A stretch of DNA of 64,000 nucleotides from Cryptomeria japonica. Lineage: Eukaryota; Streptophyta; Pinopsida; Cupressales; Cupressaceae. Positions 23,278 through 33,506 of the stretch are shown piece by piece. The DNA lies in contig NC_081415.1 of assembly GCF_030272615.1 (NCBI RefSeq), positions 508,204,873 to 508,268,872 on the forward strand. Direction: 5' to 3'. The notes under the pieces are model-generated. The model was not told the origin of the DNA. It was given only the letters and a program-made list of their open reading frames with translations, and ran no database searches. The translations under genes were made by a program, and so were the position numbers. The stretch's first letter is position 1; every line of letters starts with the position of its first letter.

Positions 23278-24237
23278 GTGTGTTTCCTTGGGATCTGCAG
23301 AAAATCTTGCAACTATACCTACTGCATGTGCTATATCTAGTCTACTGTGAACAACTTATTGCAATTTTCTAATCATGGATCGGTAAAGTGTCTCATCAAT
23401 AGATGCAGATTCACCATTCTTTGATAGTTTACAGTTGATAGTCATAGGAGTGCTTATAGGTTTTGAATCCTCCATTCCAAATTTCTTCAAGATTTCCTTT
23501 ATGTACTTAGATTAGGTAATGAAAATCTCATATTTCATTTACAGTATCTATAAACCTATAAAATGCTTTATTTCACCGATTAGTGACATCTCAAATTCTT
23601 TGCTCATTTCATTTCCAATGTTCTTGCATAAAGAGTCATTACCACAAAATATAATGTCATCAACAAATATGGCTAAGATCAGTATTCCATTTTCATCATT
23701 CTTCATGTACATATTGTTGTTTTCACTTGTTCTTATAAAACCAATCTTGATCAAATAAGAGTGTAATCTTTCATACCATGCTCTAGGTGCTTGTTTCAAA
23801 CCATATAATGCTTTGTTCAATTTACATACCTGATCTTTATTCTTGTCTTCAACAAATCCTTCAGGTTGTTCAATAAAAACTTCTTCTTCTAATATACCAT
23901 TCAGAAATGAACATTTGACATCCATTTGATATACCTTGAAATTCTTGTAAGCAACATATGCCAACAATGTTCTTACTCCTTCAAGTCTTGCCACAAGTGC
24001 AAAAGTCTCACCATAATCAATTCCTTCTTCTTGAGCATAACCTTTGCAAACTAGTCTTTCTTTATTTCGAATGACCTCACCTTTTTCATTCAACTTGTTT
24101 CTAAAAATCCACTTGGTACCGATTACATTTTTGTCCTTCAGTCTTGGGACCAATGTCCATGTGTCATTCTTCTTGATTTGATCAATTTCTTCTGTCATAG
24201 CATTTATCCAATCTTCACTGTTAAATGCCTCTTTCAC
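23278..24237 (-). pseudogene. Element D reverse transcriptase domain
   Basis: The RVT_2 domain is nearly complete: [78 protein letters not shown] (MDVK with catalytic Asp), [17 protein letters not shown] and [14 protein letters not shown] (catalytic FVDD), then [16 protein letters not shown]. The ORF ends at 23548; below it (23547-23278) broken frames still read KFGMEDSKPISTP. Most catalytic motifs are intact, suggesting a fairly young element. Confidence 0.93.
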
Positions 24238-24417
24238 TATCCTCGGTTCAAATTCAGATATCAGACATGTGTTCTATCTCAGTTTATTCCTTGTCATCAT
24301 TGGATCATCCTTATCTCCTATAATCTGACTTGATGCATGATTCCTTCTGACATACTTGGCTAATACAGGCTCGGTAGGCTTTGTATGATCTTCTTCATCA
24401 CTCGGTAACTAGATATC

Positions 24418-25351
24418 CTATTCATTTCCTTCAGCAGTCTTCTCGGTAGAGCTTCTCGGTTGAACATATACAAATCCTTCATAATCTTCCAGTTCCTTGG
24501 AATTTCCTTCATCATTTCTTTCTGCAAATTCCTCAATTTTCACATTTGCACTTTCTACTATTTTATTAGATGATTTGATCAGACATTTAAATGCTTTGCT
24601 TCTAGAAGAATAACCTAGAAATGTTCCTTCTTCACTTTTCTGATCAAACTTACCATTTCTATCATCTTTGTGAATATAGCATCTACTTCCAAAGATTTTA
24701 AAATAACTTACATTAGGTTTCTTGTCATACCAGATTTCATAAGGTGTCTTCAAAGTTCCTTTCTTCAGTTGTACTCGGTTCAGGGTGTAAACTGTTGTGT
24801 TGATTGCTTCTCTCCAAAATGTTTGGGGTACCTTCTTTTCTATCATCAAGGTTCTGGCACAATCCACAATAGATCTGTTTCTTCTCTTAGCTATTCCATT
24901 TTGTTGTGGATACTTGTCTTTTAATACCATGATCATTGCCGTATAAGTTAAACTCATCAGATGTGAACTCACCTCCTCTATCTGATCTAAGACATTTTAG
25001 TTGTCTTCCTGTTTCATTTTCAACTCTTGCCTTGTACCATTTAAACATTTGAAAAGATTCTGATTTTTCTTTTAAAAACATTACTAACACCATCCTTGAA
25101 TAATCATCCACAAATAATATGAAATACCTGTCACCATAATAACTTTGAACTTTCATAGGACCACAAAGATCAGTATGCACAAGATCTAAAATTTCCTTAG
25201 AAGTGTAGGACTTACTTGTAAAGCTTGATCTTGTCATCTTACCCATCTGGCATCCTCGGCATATAGCATTCACAGGTTTCTCAAGACTCGGTAGACCTCT
25301 TACTCGGTGCTTCTTGCTTATTTTGATCAGATTATCAAAATTTACATGACA
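24418..25351 (-). pseudogene. Element D integrase, one frameshift
   Basis: An HHCC-type start is visible just above 25273 (FCHVNFDNL with a TGA before it), then ICRGCQMGKMTRSSF. The catalytic core gives DLVHTDLCGPMKV (first Asp), FVDDYSRM and CLRSDRGGEFTSDEF (second Asp). A frameshift near 24930 separates this from QQNGIAKRRNRSIVDCARTL (Glu region; the usual E appears changed) and AINTTVYTLNRV. The C-terminal region has FGSRCYIHKDDRNGKFDQKS and EEGTFLGYSSRSKAFK. The enzyme would insert the cDNA; the frameshift and upstream stop break it here. Confidence 0.92.
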
Positions 25352-25363
25352 AAACCTTTTATG

Positions 25364-25954
25364 TCATAACCAAGTATCATCTATCTTTGCATAAAGACAA
25401 TTATTCCGAGTTGAGTCAAGGTGAAATGTGTTACCTTTTGTTTGTGTCCCAGTAGCAGCTAACTTTCCATGCTTGTCATGAACTTTGACAATTCTATTCT
25501 GAAACTCTATTCGGTAACCTGTATTGTTTAGTTGTGCTACACTCAACAAATTATATTTCAAACCTTCAACCCAATAAACATCATTGCATTTAGCATTGTC
25601 AAGAAGTGTTACGGATCCTTTACCTTTTACTGGACATGGTGCATCATTACCAAATCTTACATAACCTCCATCATAATCTTCTAAGATAACAAACTTGTGT
25701 TTATCACCTGTCATGTGATGTGAACATCCACTGTCTATGATCCAAGAATCATTTTTACTTATATGAGATAGTAAGGCTTTTTCTTCATACCTTTCTTCAT
25801 CTGATCCATCTTTAATAGCCACATAAACAACTTCCTCTGTATCAGTTTCATCTGATTTATCATCATTATGTTCCTCATCAGCTATTAGGCATGTCTTTTT
25901 ATCTCTTCTCCTGAAGTCTCGGTGTTCTCTGTAATGATTATCTTTCTGTCTGTT
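25364..25954 (-). pseudogene. Element D protease and pre-integrase region
   Basis: SWIIDSGCSHHMTGDKHKF contains the aspartic protease active site (DSG) typical of copia. VRFGNDAPCPVKGKGSVTL and VYWVEGLKYNLLSVAQLN follow, then the gag_pre-integrs region (HLDSTRNNCLYAKIDDTWL). It is in frame with gag, separated by a TGA at 25955-25957, and with the first integrase ORF, separated by a TGA near 25350. It would cut the Gag-Pol polyprotein. Confidence 0.9.
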
Positions 25955-26884
25955 ATCTCAGTAATCTCTCTTTTCACTAGATTCTTTGTCAGGACAGTTA
26001 GAAGCCATATGTCCAATTCTATCACAGTTAAAACATTTCAAAGGTAGTTTTCCTTTGTACTTACCTTTTCCTTTCGGTAGCCTTCTGGCTAATAATGCTT
26101 CAAACTCTTCTTGCTTTCTAATTTCCTCATACAGTTTGTACACTTTTTCCATGTTCTTACAAAATCTTTCACTTGCTCCATTGTGATCCTCTTCAAAGTA
26201 CTTACTCATTCTATCATTGTAGTCATCAGATTCATCAATATGGAAAGAACTGAATGCATATTCAACTTTATTTACCGAAGACCCACTGTTATCAAAATTA
26301 CTTAACTCAAATGCATGCAGCTTACCGATAGTAGCATCTAAAGAAACTGGCATATTGGGTACAGACCTCAATTCATTGATTGTAGATACTCGGATTGCAT
26401 AAGTTGGTAGAAGGGTTCTTAACAACTTACTTGTTATATCCTTTTCTTCAATAGTTCCACCTGCTCCTTTGATTTGATTGACAATCTCCTTTAGTCTTGT
26501 ACTGTACTGGGTTATGTTTTCACCTTCATTCATCCTCATAGATTCAATTTGTCCTCTTAGACTATCCACTTTTGCTCTTTGAACATGTTCATCACCACCA
26601 TACACAGATATGAGCTTGTCCCACATTGCCTTGGCATCATTGTAGCCTTCTAGATCATTAAACTCTGAGTCGGTCAATGCAGATGTTATTTCAATCATTG
26701 CTTGAATATGTTCTTGCTTTTCCTTTATCTCTTCCATTGTCAATGGATAGATGCTCAGTGTAATGAAATCATTCTCTAGATAATATACAACATATTCTCC
26801 AACTCCTGACAAGTGCAACTTCATCCTTTTCTACCATGTAGAGAAACTTGACTTGTTCAGCTTCGGTGCATCCCTCTTATACAT
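25955..26884 (-). pseudogene. Element D gag with zinc knuckle
   Basis: The ATG at 26884 (MYKRDAPKLNKSSFSTW) lies about 55 bases after the PBS. A TAG follows that Trp, then the ORF continues KRMKLHLSGVGEYV, AMWDKLISVYGGDEHVQRAK, LRGQIESMRMNEGENITQ and LRTLLPTYAIRVSTINELR (UBN2), ending in a CCHC zinc knuckle, CFNCDRIGHMASNC. Gag packages the RNA into particles. Only the early TAG and the TGA at the gag/protease border interrupt it; the usual copia arrangement is one ORF, so both are likely mutations. Confidence 0.92.
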
Positions 26885-26936
26885 CTTTGGATCTTTTCCT
26901 CAAGTGCCTTTAAACTTTTCTTTTCGGAGTCCAAAG

Positions 26937-26949
26937 CTCTGATACCAAT
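26937..26949 (-). promoter_or_regulatory. Element D primer-binding site (initiator tRNA-Met)
   Basis: On the minus strand TTGGTATCAGAGC directly follows the 5' LTR end, the standard site complementary to the 3' end of initiator tRNA-Met. Confidence 0.93.
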
Positions 26950-28451
26950 TGATAGTTCTGACACTAAATATTTTGTACAGATGCCAAGCTAACAAGATGA
27001 GAGGGGGCGGTGAATCATACAAACCTAATCTTCCATAAAAACAACAGATTCAACCTTGGTAACCTTATCAGAAAAATAGTAAAGCATGCAAACTCATAAA
27101 TAGATAAGATCACAAAACATATAACACCAGATTTAACGTGGAAACCCAAATAGGGAAAAACCACTATGGGATTTCGGACCCACTAAGAAATATACTCTTC
27201 TAGAGTATGCTCGGTTAAAAGCAAATCCTATTAAAGATTACAAACACATTGCTAGATGTGACCCGGTTAAGGGATTTCCCTTAGATCTGTTAGGATCTTC
27301 ACTTTGTTAGAAGTGACCTTGTTAAATGATTTCAAACACTCACTTAGAATGTCACCTTGCTAGAGGGTTTAACAAATAAGACTGTTAAGTCCACTCGGTT
27401 AAGAGATTTTCTGTTACTTCATAAAATAACAGTAGTAAAAATATATCTGCAACTTCACATCTAAAAATGCTAAAGCAGATTCTTATTTGCTCAATACAAT
27501 CTAGTCATAGGACTCATCTTTTCCTTCTGCTGGGCTCTATACTATGTTAATTAAACAGGTCTTCAAGCTTTTGTGCTCAGTAATCACTATGTAGCATCCC
27601 TGTGCTTACATTTGCCCGCATACATTGTTTATCAACAATTCCTTATTTATAAACAATAGCTAACCACTTAATCTCCTTGATCACATTCCCCATGATCAAT
27701 CATAGCCATCAGATCTTCAAACTTGACCAAGTTCAATGTATCCTTCGATCTGAAAATGTTTTACCTCGCCTTGGAACTTGCATATATTTCTTGGAACTTG
27801 TGCTAAGGTATTGTGGTTCAATCTGAGTTGTAGATCTTCCTGCCAATCTTCCATTGCCATGGATTCTTTAACAAACTTCATACACGTTGTATTAATCATT
27901 TAATCATAACCAGCTCATCAGCTTCCATCATTAAGTAACGCTTTTATTCATTCAATGCATTTTGTTATAACTCGGTTGCAACTCGGTGAATACTAAACTT
28001 TACTCGGTAGACATTCCACCTTCATTAACCAATAGCGATAACCTTAGGCTTTACCGACTAGGTTCTTTGCTCGGTAACATAGAATAGTATTAACCTTACA
28101 ATCATATCAAAACAATCTAAAACACCATGATCTCATCATTGTCTAACTCGGTAATAGTTGCCCATTGAATAACTTATTCCTCCCCTTATTCATCATATTC
28201 TTTCTGTGTCTTTTACCGACATCTTAATTCTCTTCAAAACATACTTCTTAAGATATGGCAACATCATACTAAATTAGAAAATCAATTTCTTAACATCAAT
28301 GACAAAATAATAATATTAAGATAGTAAATATCCTTAATCAGTTATATCCATAATCATCAACAACCTTCTCAATATCCTTATTGAAATGTCAACAATCTCT
28401 TATTGTAATTGGAATGCCAACAATCTCCCTTTGTTTGTTATAATGCCAACA
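26950..28451 (-). repeat. Element D 5' LTR
   Basis: On the minus strand it starts TGTTGGCATTATAACAAAC (28451) and ends GTCAGAACTATCA (26950). It matches 20787-22308 almost throughout. Its right flank is CATCA, the target duplication. Confidence 0.95.
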
Positions 28452-28456
28452 CATCA

Positions 28457-28470
28457 ACCATGTCATATAT
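28457..28470 (+). repeat. Duplicated family-X flank before a C LTR
   Basis: ACCATGTCATATAT directly before TGTTGGCATTA repeats the flank found before the C LTR at 19540-19553 (CACCATGTCATGTAA). Both match X sequence at 60552-60564. Confidence 0.6.
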
Positions 28471-28953
28471 TGTTGGCATTATATTGTCATTGATGTCAAC
28501 AAGTGAACAATGGCAGACAGGTGAAGTGAATAACATGTAGGTTATGCTACACAAATGTTGCAGGTTGCAGAAGAACATGGGTTGCAGAATTCAAATCAGT
28601 GTTGGACCCACAATGCGTTGGACCCATCAGGTCTAATTCCTGAGGATTGGAGATTGAAATACGTTAATTCATGGCATTTCGACCAGAATGGCAGTTTGAC
28701 TCGATGACCTTTGTCACTAATCAGCCTATCACGTTTGACTAAAAGTGCATGCAGATGTCTAGGTGGCACTTTGGTTTACTGAGGCTGAGGTGGATTCAAG
28801 TGGTCCCTACCTATCTAGGTGTTCTCATATGTACAGGATTTATGTTAATGACTCAGTGGTTTTCTCTGGTTGTGTTGTATTTGTGTGGGACCCGTAGTGT
28901 GTGTGTTGGCGCCTTCCTACCTCGCAATATGTTGGAAGGTAGCAAAATGATCC

Positions 28954-29635
28954 TGCGAGATAAGAAATTGCAAGGAGGTTAGAGCTTCACACTATCCCGC
29001 ACTGTTGATGAACAAAGGAATTTGGTCTTGCGGGATAAGAATACTAAAGAGGACAAAGGTGTCTCACTATCTCATGACATGATGAATAAGAGAATTGTGA
29101 CCGTGCGGGATAACATTGACAAGGGCAAACTAGGTTCTTCGCTATCCCGTACTGAAGAAGACCTAAGAGAAATACTCGTGTTGGACAAGAAAAGTCAAGG
29201 GGAGATGTGTCCCCCACTATCCCACACTACAAAAAGTGTACATGGTGTTCATGCGCGGTAACAACAAGTGAATCAAGAGATGTCTCCCGTTGTCCCACAC
29301 TGAAGAAAGTCAAGGATGAAAAGTCATGTGGGGTAAGTAAGAACAAAGTAAACAGTGCATTTCACTAACCCGCACTATTCAATGGAGACATGTGATAGTC
29401 ATGCAGGATAAGATAGTGAAGGAAGAGAAGGATCCTACTATCCTGCACCATGCAAAAGGATGGAAAGAGGACCATGCGGGGTAAGATAAAAGAATGAAAG
29501 TGCACATTCCAGTATCCTACAACAAGTATGACCAAAGAAAAATGGTCACGTGAGGTAAGCAAGACCATGTAGAATGAAGTCTCTCTTTATCCCGCACCAT
29601 AGAGATCTGGAGAGAAGTGATCGCGCGGGGCAAGA
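28954..29635 (+). repeat. 75-bp minisatellite of paired inverted motifs in the C LTR
   Basis: Variants of TGCGGGATAAG occur near 28954, 29030, 29104, 29178, 29252, 29326, 29401, 29474, 29547 and 29622; variants of CTATCCCGCAC near 28990, 29067, 29142, 29217, 29290, 29364, 29437, 29511 and 29586. Spacing is 73-77 bp throughout, giving nine to ten units. The two motifs are reverse complements and alternate, so each unit can fold into a hairpin with arms of about 10 bp. Confidence 0.9.
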
Positions 29636-30433
29636 TAAGCATAGCAGTATGATAATGCGAGATGATCTGGTCAACTTGTTGGCAGTCTGATACACATACA
29701 GGTCCAAGTGGCGGTTGAAAAAGTTTGACCAAGTGACTTGGATGTCGTCTAAGGAGATTGACTGAGTGACTTTGATGACCGTTTTGAAGACATGTGGCAT
29801 CCAGGTTAGTTCAAGAGAAATTATGATATGTAGAAGTCAACATTGATGGAGGTAGTTGTCTATCTTTTTAGGGTAGGTCGAAAAAGGATGGATAAGGCAT
29901 TAATGGAGAATAATTTGTAGATGGTTGAAGGGCTCGAGGTGACCGACAGAGGAAAAATCAAATATGTTAGACATATTGAGTTCACTAAATACAACAACCC
30001 AGTACATAGAACATTCTGAAAATTAGAGTAGAGCCATTTAATGCAGTCTGATTTGATAGATGTAGTTGGGTTGTTGAGATAGAGATAGAGATAGAGTTAG
30101 AAATTAAAAAATAGTATTGTCTACTGTGAGATTAAGTGAAGTAGAGTAAGTTGCCACCTAGAGAAAAGAAGAAGCTAAAAAATAAAATATTGAAATAATA
30201 AAATGGATTCAACAAGGTGTAGTAGAGATAGAGTACAGTTTTCCAAAAACTGAGAAAAGTTAGAGACCGAAGGATAGAGAAGACAGAGTCAAAGAGAAGA
30301 AGAGCAGGGTGCAGAGGATCAAGAAAACATAGAAGACAATCAATTAATGAGTTACAAAACTACATTTGTAACAAGGCAATAAAAATGAAATCTTGTTAAT
30401 CATTGTAATTCTCTGAGTGGGTCCCAAGAATAG

Positions 30434-30535
30434 GGGTTGGTGCTCCTTGAGTGGGTGCTCAAAATTAGGGGTTGGTGCTCCTTGAGTTGGTGCTCAAAAT
30501 CATTAGGGGTTGGTGCTCCTTGGGTTGGTACCCTA
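30434..30535 (+). repeat. Short tandem repeat (GGGGTTGGTGCTC) in the C LTR
   Basis: Three units of about 40-45 bp, each with AGGGGTTGGTGCTCCTTG and GGTGCTCAAAAT. The same repeat recurs in the 3' LTR halves around 31615-31650 and 46003-46110. Confidence 0.85.
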
Positions 30536-30771
30536 AACATATTCTAAACATTGATTTTATTGTGAGGCTGGATTGGAGCAGTAGACTCCAACAACTATTT
30601 TCACCGATGTTTATTCCCACATTGGGTTTTCCTCATAAATCTAGTGTTGTGGTTTGGTTTGTGTGTGTGTGTGTTCTTAATTGATTTTCAGTCTTAAAAT
30701 TTGCACACATAGATTGAAAGTTTTGTAAGACATTGATTCACCCCCCTCTCAGTGTCCATTTGTATTCTTTA

Positions 30772-31471
30772 ATTGGTATCAGAGCGCTAGGTTCTCTTAT
30801 AGAAAAAATGAGAATAATGCCAGAGCCAAGAATGCCATCCTTAGTGGCTTATCTAATACTGAGTTTGTTAAACTGATGCACTGCACAAATGCAAAAGATA
30901 TTTGGGACAAGTTGCAAAAAATCTATGAAGGTGATATCAAAGTAAGGGAGGCCAAACTACAAAATCTCATATGTTAGTTTGAAAGATTAAAAATGAAGGG
31001 AGAAGAGAAAATAGATGAATACATTCAAAGAGTAGATGAAACTGTAAATACTATAAGAGGACTTGAAGAGGAAGTCAAAGATGAAGTCATTGTCGAAAAG
31101 GTACTAAGATCTCTCACTCCAAAGTATGACACCAAAGTCTTAGCCATTGAAGAAGCTAAAGATCTGACCACCTTCTTTATGGATGAACTATTTGGCTCTT
31201 TGTTAACCTATGAGATGAGAGCAATAAGTGGAGAACCATCAAAGAGATATGCACCATTCAACATAACCAAGAAAGGAAAAGAAGGAGCCATTCATGAAGA
31301 AGATGATGACTTTGATGCTGTTGTAGCTAATTTTTTGAGAAAACTCTGAAAAAAGAGTTCAGGTAAGTACAAAGATAAGTTATCCTTCAAATGCTTTGAC
31401 TTTGGTAAAATAGGAAATTTTGCCTCTAAGGGCCCCTATGGTGAGAAAGATGGAGATGAGAAGCAAAACAA
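30772..31471 (+). pseudogene. Copia gag of C3 with internal deletion
   Basis: The PBS ATTGGTATCAGAGC is followed after only about 45 bases by gag codons (NNARAKNAILSGLS, then NTEFVKLMHCTNAKDIWDKL), so the DUF4219-type start present in C1 has been deleted. The rest reads KIYEGDIKVREAKLQ, EYIQRVDETVNTIRG, LRSLTPKYDTKVLAIEEAK and MRAISGEPSKRYAPFN, with a stop near 30975 and another at 31347. At the zinc-knuckle position it reads CFDFGKIGNFASKGP, where most Cys/His are lost. At about 31472 it jumps directly into 3' LTR sequence, so all of pol is missing. Confidence 0.85.
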
Positions 31472-31678
31472 TAGTCAACGAAGAAGAGAAAGATGCTGAG
31501 GATCAAGAAAACATAGAAGACAATCAATTTGCGAGTTACAAAATTACATTTGTAACAAGGCAATAAAATTGAAATCTTGCTAATCATTGTAATTCTCTGA
31601 GTGGGTGATCATAGTAGGGGTTGGTGCTCCTTAAGTTGGTGCTCAAAATTCATATGATATTCTCTGCAAAATTAGGGG
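31472..31678 (+). repeat. C3 3' LTR, left part
   Basis: AGGATCAAGAAAACATAGAAG and ATCATTGTAATTCTCTGAGT match 30320-30420 of the 5' LTR, continuing to GCAAAATTAGGGGT, where the large transposon begins. The right part resumes at 45999. Confidence 0.85.
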
Positions 31679-31712
31679 TGAGCACCAACTCAAAGAGAAC
31701 CAACCCCTAATT

Positions 31713-32541
31713 CTCTGCAAAATCTCGTACGACATTCTATTCATTATAGTACGATATTCTATCTTTTATCGTATGGGTAGGTGAGAATTCTCATATGGTC
31801 AGGTGAGAAAGTTCGTACGATTTTATGCTTTCTCACATGAAAAACATAGTACTTTTAGGGGTTTTTTTGATTTGATTTTTATGACACTAATGCTAACCTT
31901 GATATGTTTTCTATATATCTAAGTGATTTTCACAGCTTGAGAAGTTTTTGTAGAATGTTTGTCCAAGAATACACCTGTATCGCTAAAACATAATATGATT
32001 ACTAATTCGTTGTTTTTGCAGGTTGCCTAAGGAGATTTAAACAAACTTTGTGTATTCTTAATTGTTTTCTAGGCACCTAATTGCGATGTGGTATATAAAC
32101 AAATCTATTTTTTCGTTTTTGAGAAATGTCTAAAAGGTAGGAGAGTATGCTCTTGTTTGCACAAACAATCAGAAATCCAGACCCTTGAAGCTTTTCTAGT
32201 TTGAGATTCATGTTTCTTTAGCGAGCCTCTTACAGTGGGAAAAAGTAATCACCTTGTGAGAACGACCCAACTGAGTAAAACTAGACCCAAGCATTCCAAC
32301 TCACTATAATAAATAGGCCTCTTTGAGATTAAAGTCTCGGAGGACAGAGTTATTTGAGTTTTCTCTTTGAGATTTATCATATCGGGTATTTTGTAGGGCC
32401 TCACGGTCTCAATCCCTCTTGTGTGACTACATCTTTCTTGGTACCTTATCGGGCTATAGGCCTCAATCGTGCTTGTGCAGATTTAAGGGGTAAGTTCGAA
32501 CGGAAACCCTTACTAAGAACTCTAGGATAGAAGCTATTTGG
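31713..32541 (+). repeat. Left terminal inverted repeat (about 0.83 kb)
   Basis: Starts CTCTGCAAAATCTCGTACGA and matches the reverse complement of 45124-45997 over its whole length by eye, with small gaps. Shared blocks include GACATTCTATTCATTATAGT, AATTGTTTTCTAGGCACCTA, AGATTAAAGTCTCGGAGGAC and TAAGAACTCTAGGATAGAAG. Confidence 0.88.
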
Positions 32542-32634
32542 TTCACCTCCGAAAGGGGGATAATCTTGGGAGAGTTACTATCTCTCTTGCACAAAGATTA
32601 TCCCCTTTTTGGAGGTGAACCGGGTAGCTTCTAT
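32527..32634. repeat. Perfect-looking hairpin at the inner end of the left TIR
   Basis: GATAGAAGCTA..GGTTCACCTCC.. at 32527-32571 is answered by ..GGAGGTGAACC..TAGCTTCTATC at 32590-32634. The inner parts are GGGGGATAATCTT and AAGATTATCCCC. Arms are about 40-45 bp. The right TIR lacks the extra arm. Confidence 0.8.
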
Positions 32635-33130
32635 CAGAGATTACTTTAGTGGCGAATATTCGCCAATGGCAATTTTTTCACGTCGACGACCTGGGAAATG
32701 GCGAATATTTTGTACTGACTAGGGGTGGCCATGTCGCTAGAACATTATCAATTTCCATCAAATTCACAGCTCGATCGCCATATGTTTTATGTAATTATAT
32801 GTTTCTATGCAAGGATTTCGCTAATACAATATACGTTGGACACACGGTAAATTTAAATTTTTTGCCTACACTCTTCGAGGTTGCCTTAATAGACGACCAT
32901 AATTTGCCTATAGGAATGTGAAGATTTGTTCTCTAAGAGGACCCAATTCGCCTGACATTTTGCTGATGTGTGTCTCCATTCACCCCAACTTTCACCAACT
33001 ATATTGTATTTTCCAATTATTTGGATGACCCATAATCGCCTCGAAAATTACATAAGTCGGGTTATAGTTACGTAGGATTCGCCAAATATTTGTATACCAT
33101 ATAAAATTCCCGCGGAGTTCGTCATATAAG
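32542..33130. other. Subterminal region of the large transposon
   Basis: After the hairpin, no protein is recognised; the 90-codon frame at 32649-32921 has no family resemblance. Short palindromic motifs recur (GGCGAATATTCGCC at 32652, GGCGAATATTT at 32700, TTCGCCAAATATT at 33079), which could be subterminal transposase-binding sites. Confidence 0.4.
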
Positions 33131-33136
33131 GATTGG

Positions 33137-33144
33137 TATATATA
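33137..33144 (+). promoter_or_regulatory. Probable TATA box of the transposase gene
   Basis: GGTATATATACATG lies about 370 bp before the transposase ATG and about 130 bp before a well-formed 5' splice site. That is a plausible spacing for a short leader exon starting around 33170. Confidence 0.55.
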
Positions 33145-33274
33145 CATGCAAAGATCAGATCTGTCTCTACACAATCTGGTGGGTTCTAGGCTCTGAATTC
33201 TTATCAATAGAAAAGTTTCAGACTAAGGAAATTCATTGTTGTTGACTGCATTGGCGACTGCTAGTGACCTAGAG

Positions 33275-33489
33275 GTGAGCGATCATATTTTTGAAGTGTT
33301 ATAATGTTATTTTGAATTTATCTATATTTGTTTGCATTGTTGAGTTCATTTTTATTCAGTGGCAACCTGTTAGTACCAAGTGGTCAGTCGGGACATTCAA
33401 TCCTCAAACATCTAGATTGTAGGTTGTAGGGCCAATGAAACATATATTATACTTTATAGTCTATTATTGCTTCTGATATTTTTTGGCAG
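33275..33489 (+). other. Probable 5'UTR intron of the transposase gene
   Basis: Donor CTAGAG/GTGAGC at 33275 and acceptor ATATTTTTTGGCAG at 33489 bracket 215 T-rich bases. The ATG lies 18 bases after the acceptor. Leader introns are common in plant DNA transposons. Confidence 0.5.
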
Positions 33490-33506
33490 CCTTTGTTTCA
33501 TTGGAG

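Larger units (their letters stand above)
20787..28451 (-). mobile_element. Complete copia retrotransposon D (7.7 kb), TSD CATCA
   Basis: Two similar LTRs in the same direction (20787-22308 and 26950-28451) bound the element. Read on the minus strand: 5' LTR, PBS (ATTGGTATCAGAGC), gag, protease, integrase, RT, RNase H, PPT (AAAGGGGGAGAT), 3' LTR. This is the copia order, integrase before RT. The flanks CATCA at 20782-20786 and 28452-28456 are a perfect 5-bp target duplication. The two LTRs differ at only scattered positions by eye plus one 20-30 bp length difference. The polyprotein has a few stops and frameshifts, so the element is structurally complete but probably cannot make all its proteins. 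Confidence 0.95.
28471..30771 (+). repeat. Copia family C LTR, full length (2.3 kb, copy C3 5' LTR)
   Basis: Starts TGTTGGCATTATATTG and runs to CACCCCCCTCTCAGTGTCC..TTCTTTA, where the PBS ATTGGTATCAGAGC begins at 30772. GATTCACCCCCCTCTC near the end is common in plant copia LTRs. It contains the 75-bp minisatellite (28954-29635) and a GGGGTTGGTGCTC tandem repeat (30434-30535). The partner LTR is 31472-31678 plus 45999-46357. Small ORFs inside are repeat artefacts. Confidence 0.85.

Noticed and set aside
29022-29261. Plus-strand ORF of 79 codons in the C LTR.
   Set aside because: It lies entirely in the minisatellite and its frame follows the repeat; no matching ORF or domain elsewhere.
28954-29635. 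Regular spacing of about 75 bp with short repeats, CRISPR-like at first sight.
   Set aside because: Plant nuclear LTR context; the spacer parts are also related to each other and repeats vary from unit to unit. It is a minisatellite.
32649-32921. 90-codon ORF just inside the left TIR as a transposon gene.
   Set aside because: No domain, no splice or promoter context, and its frame crosses short palindromic motifs; likely chance.
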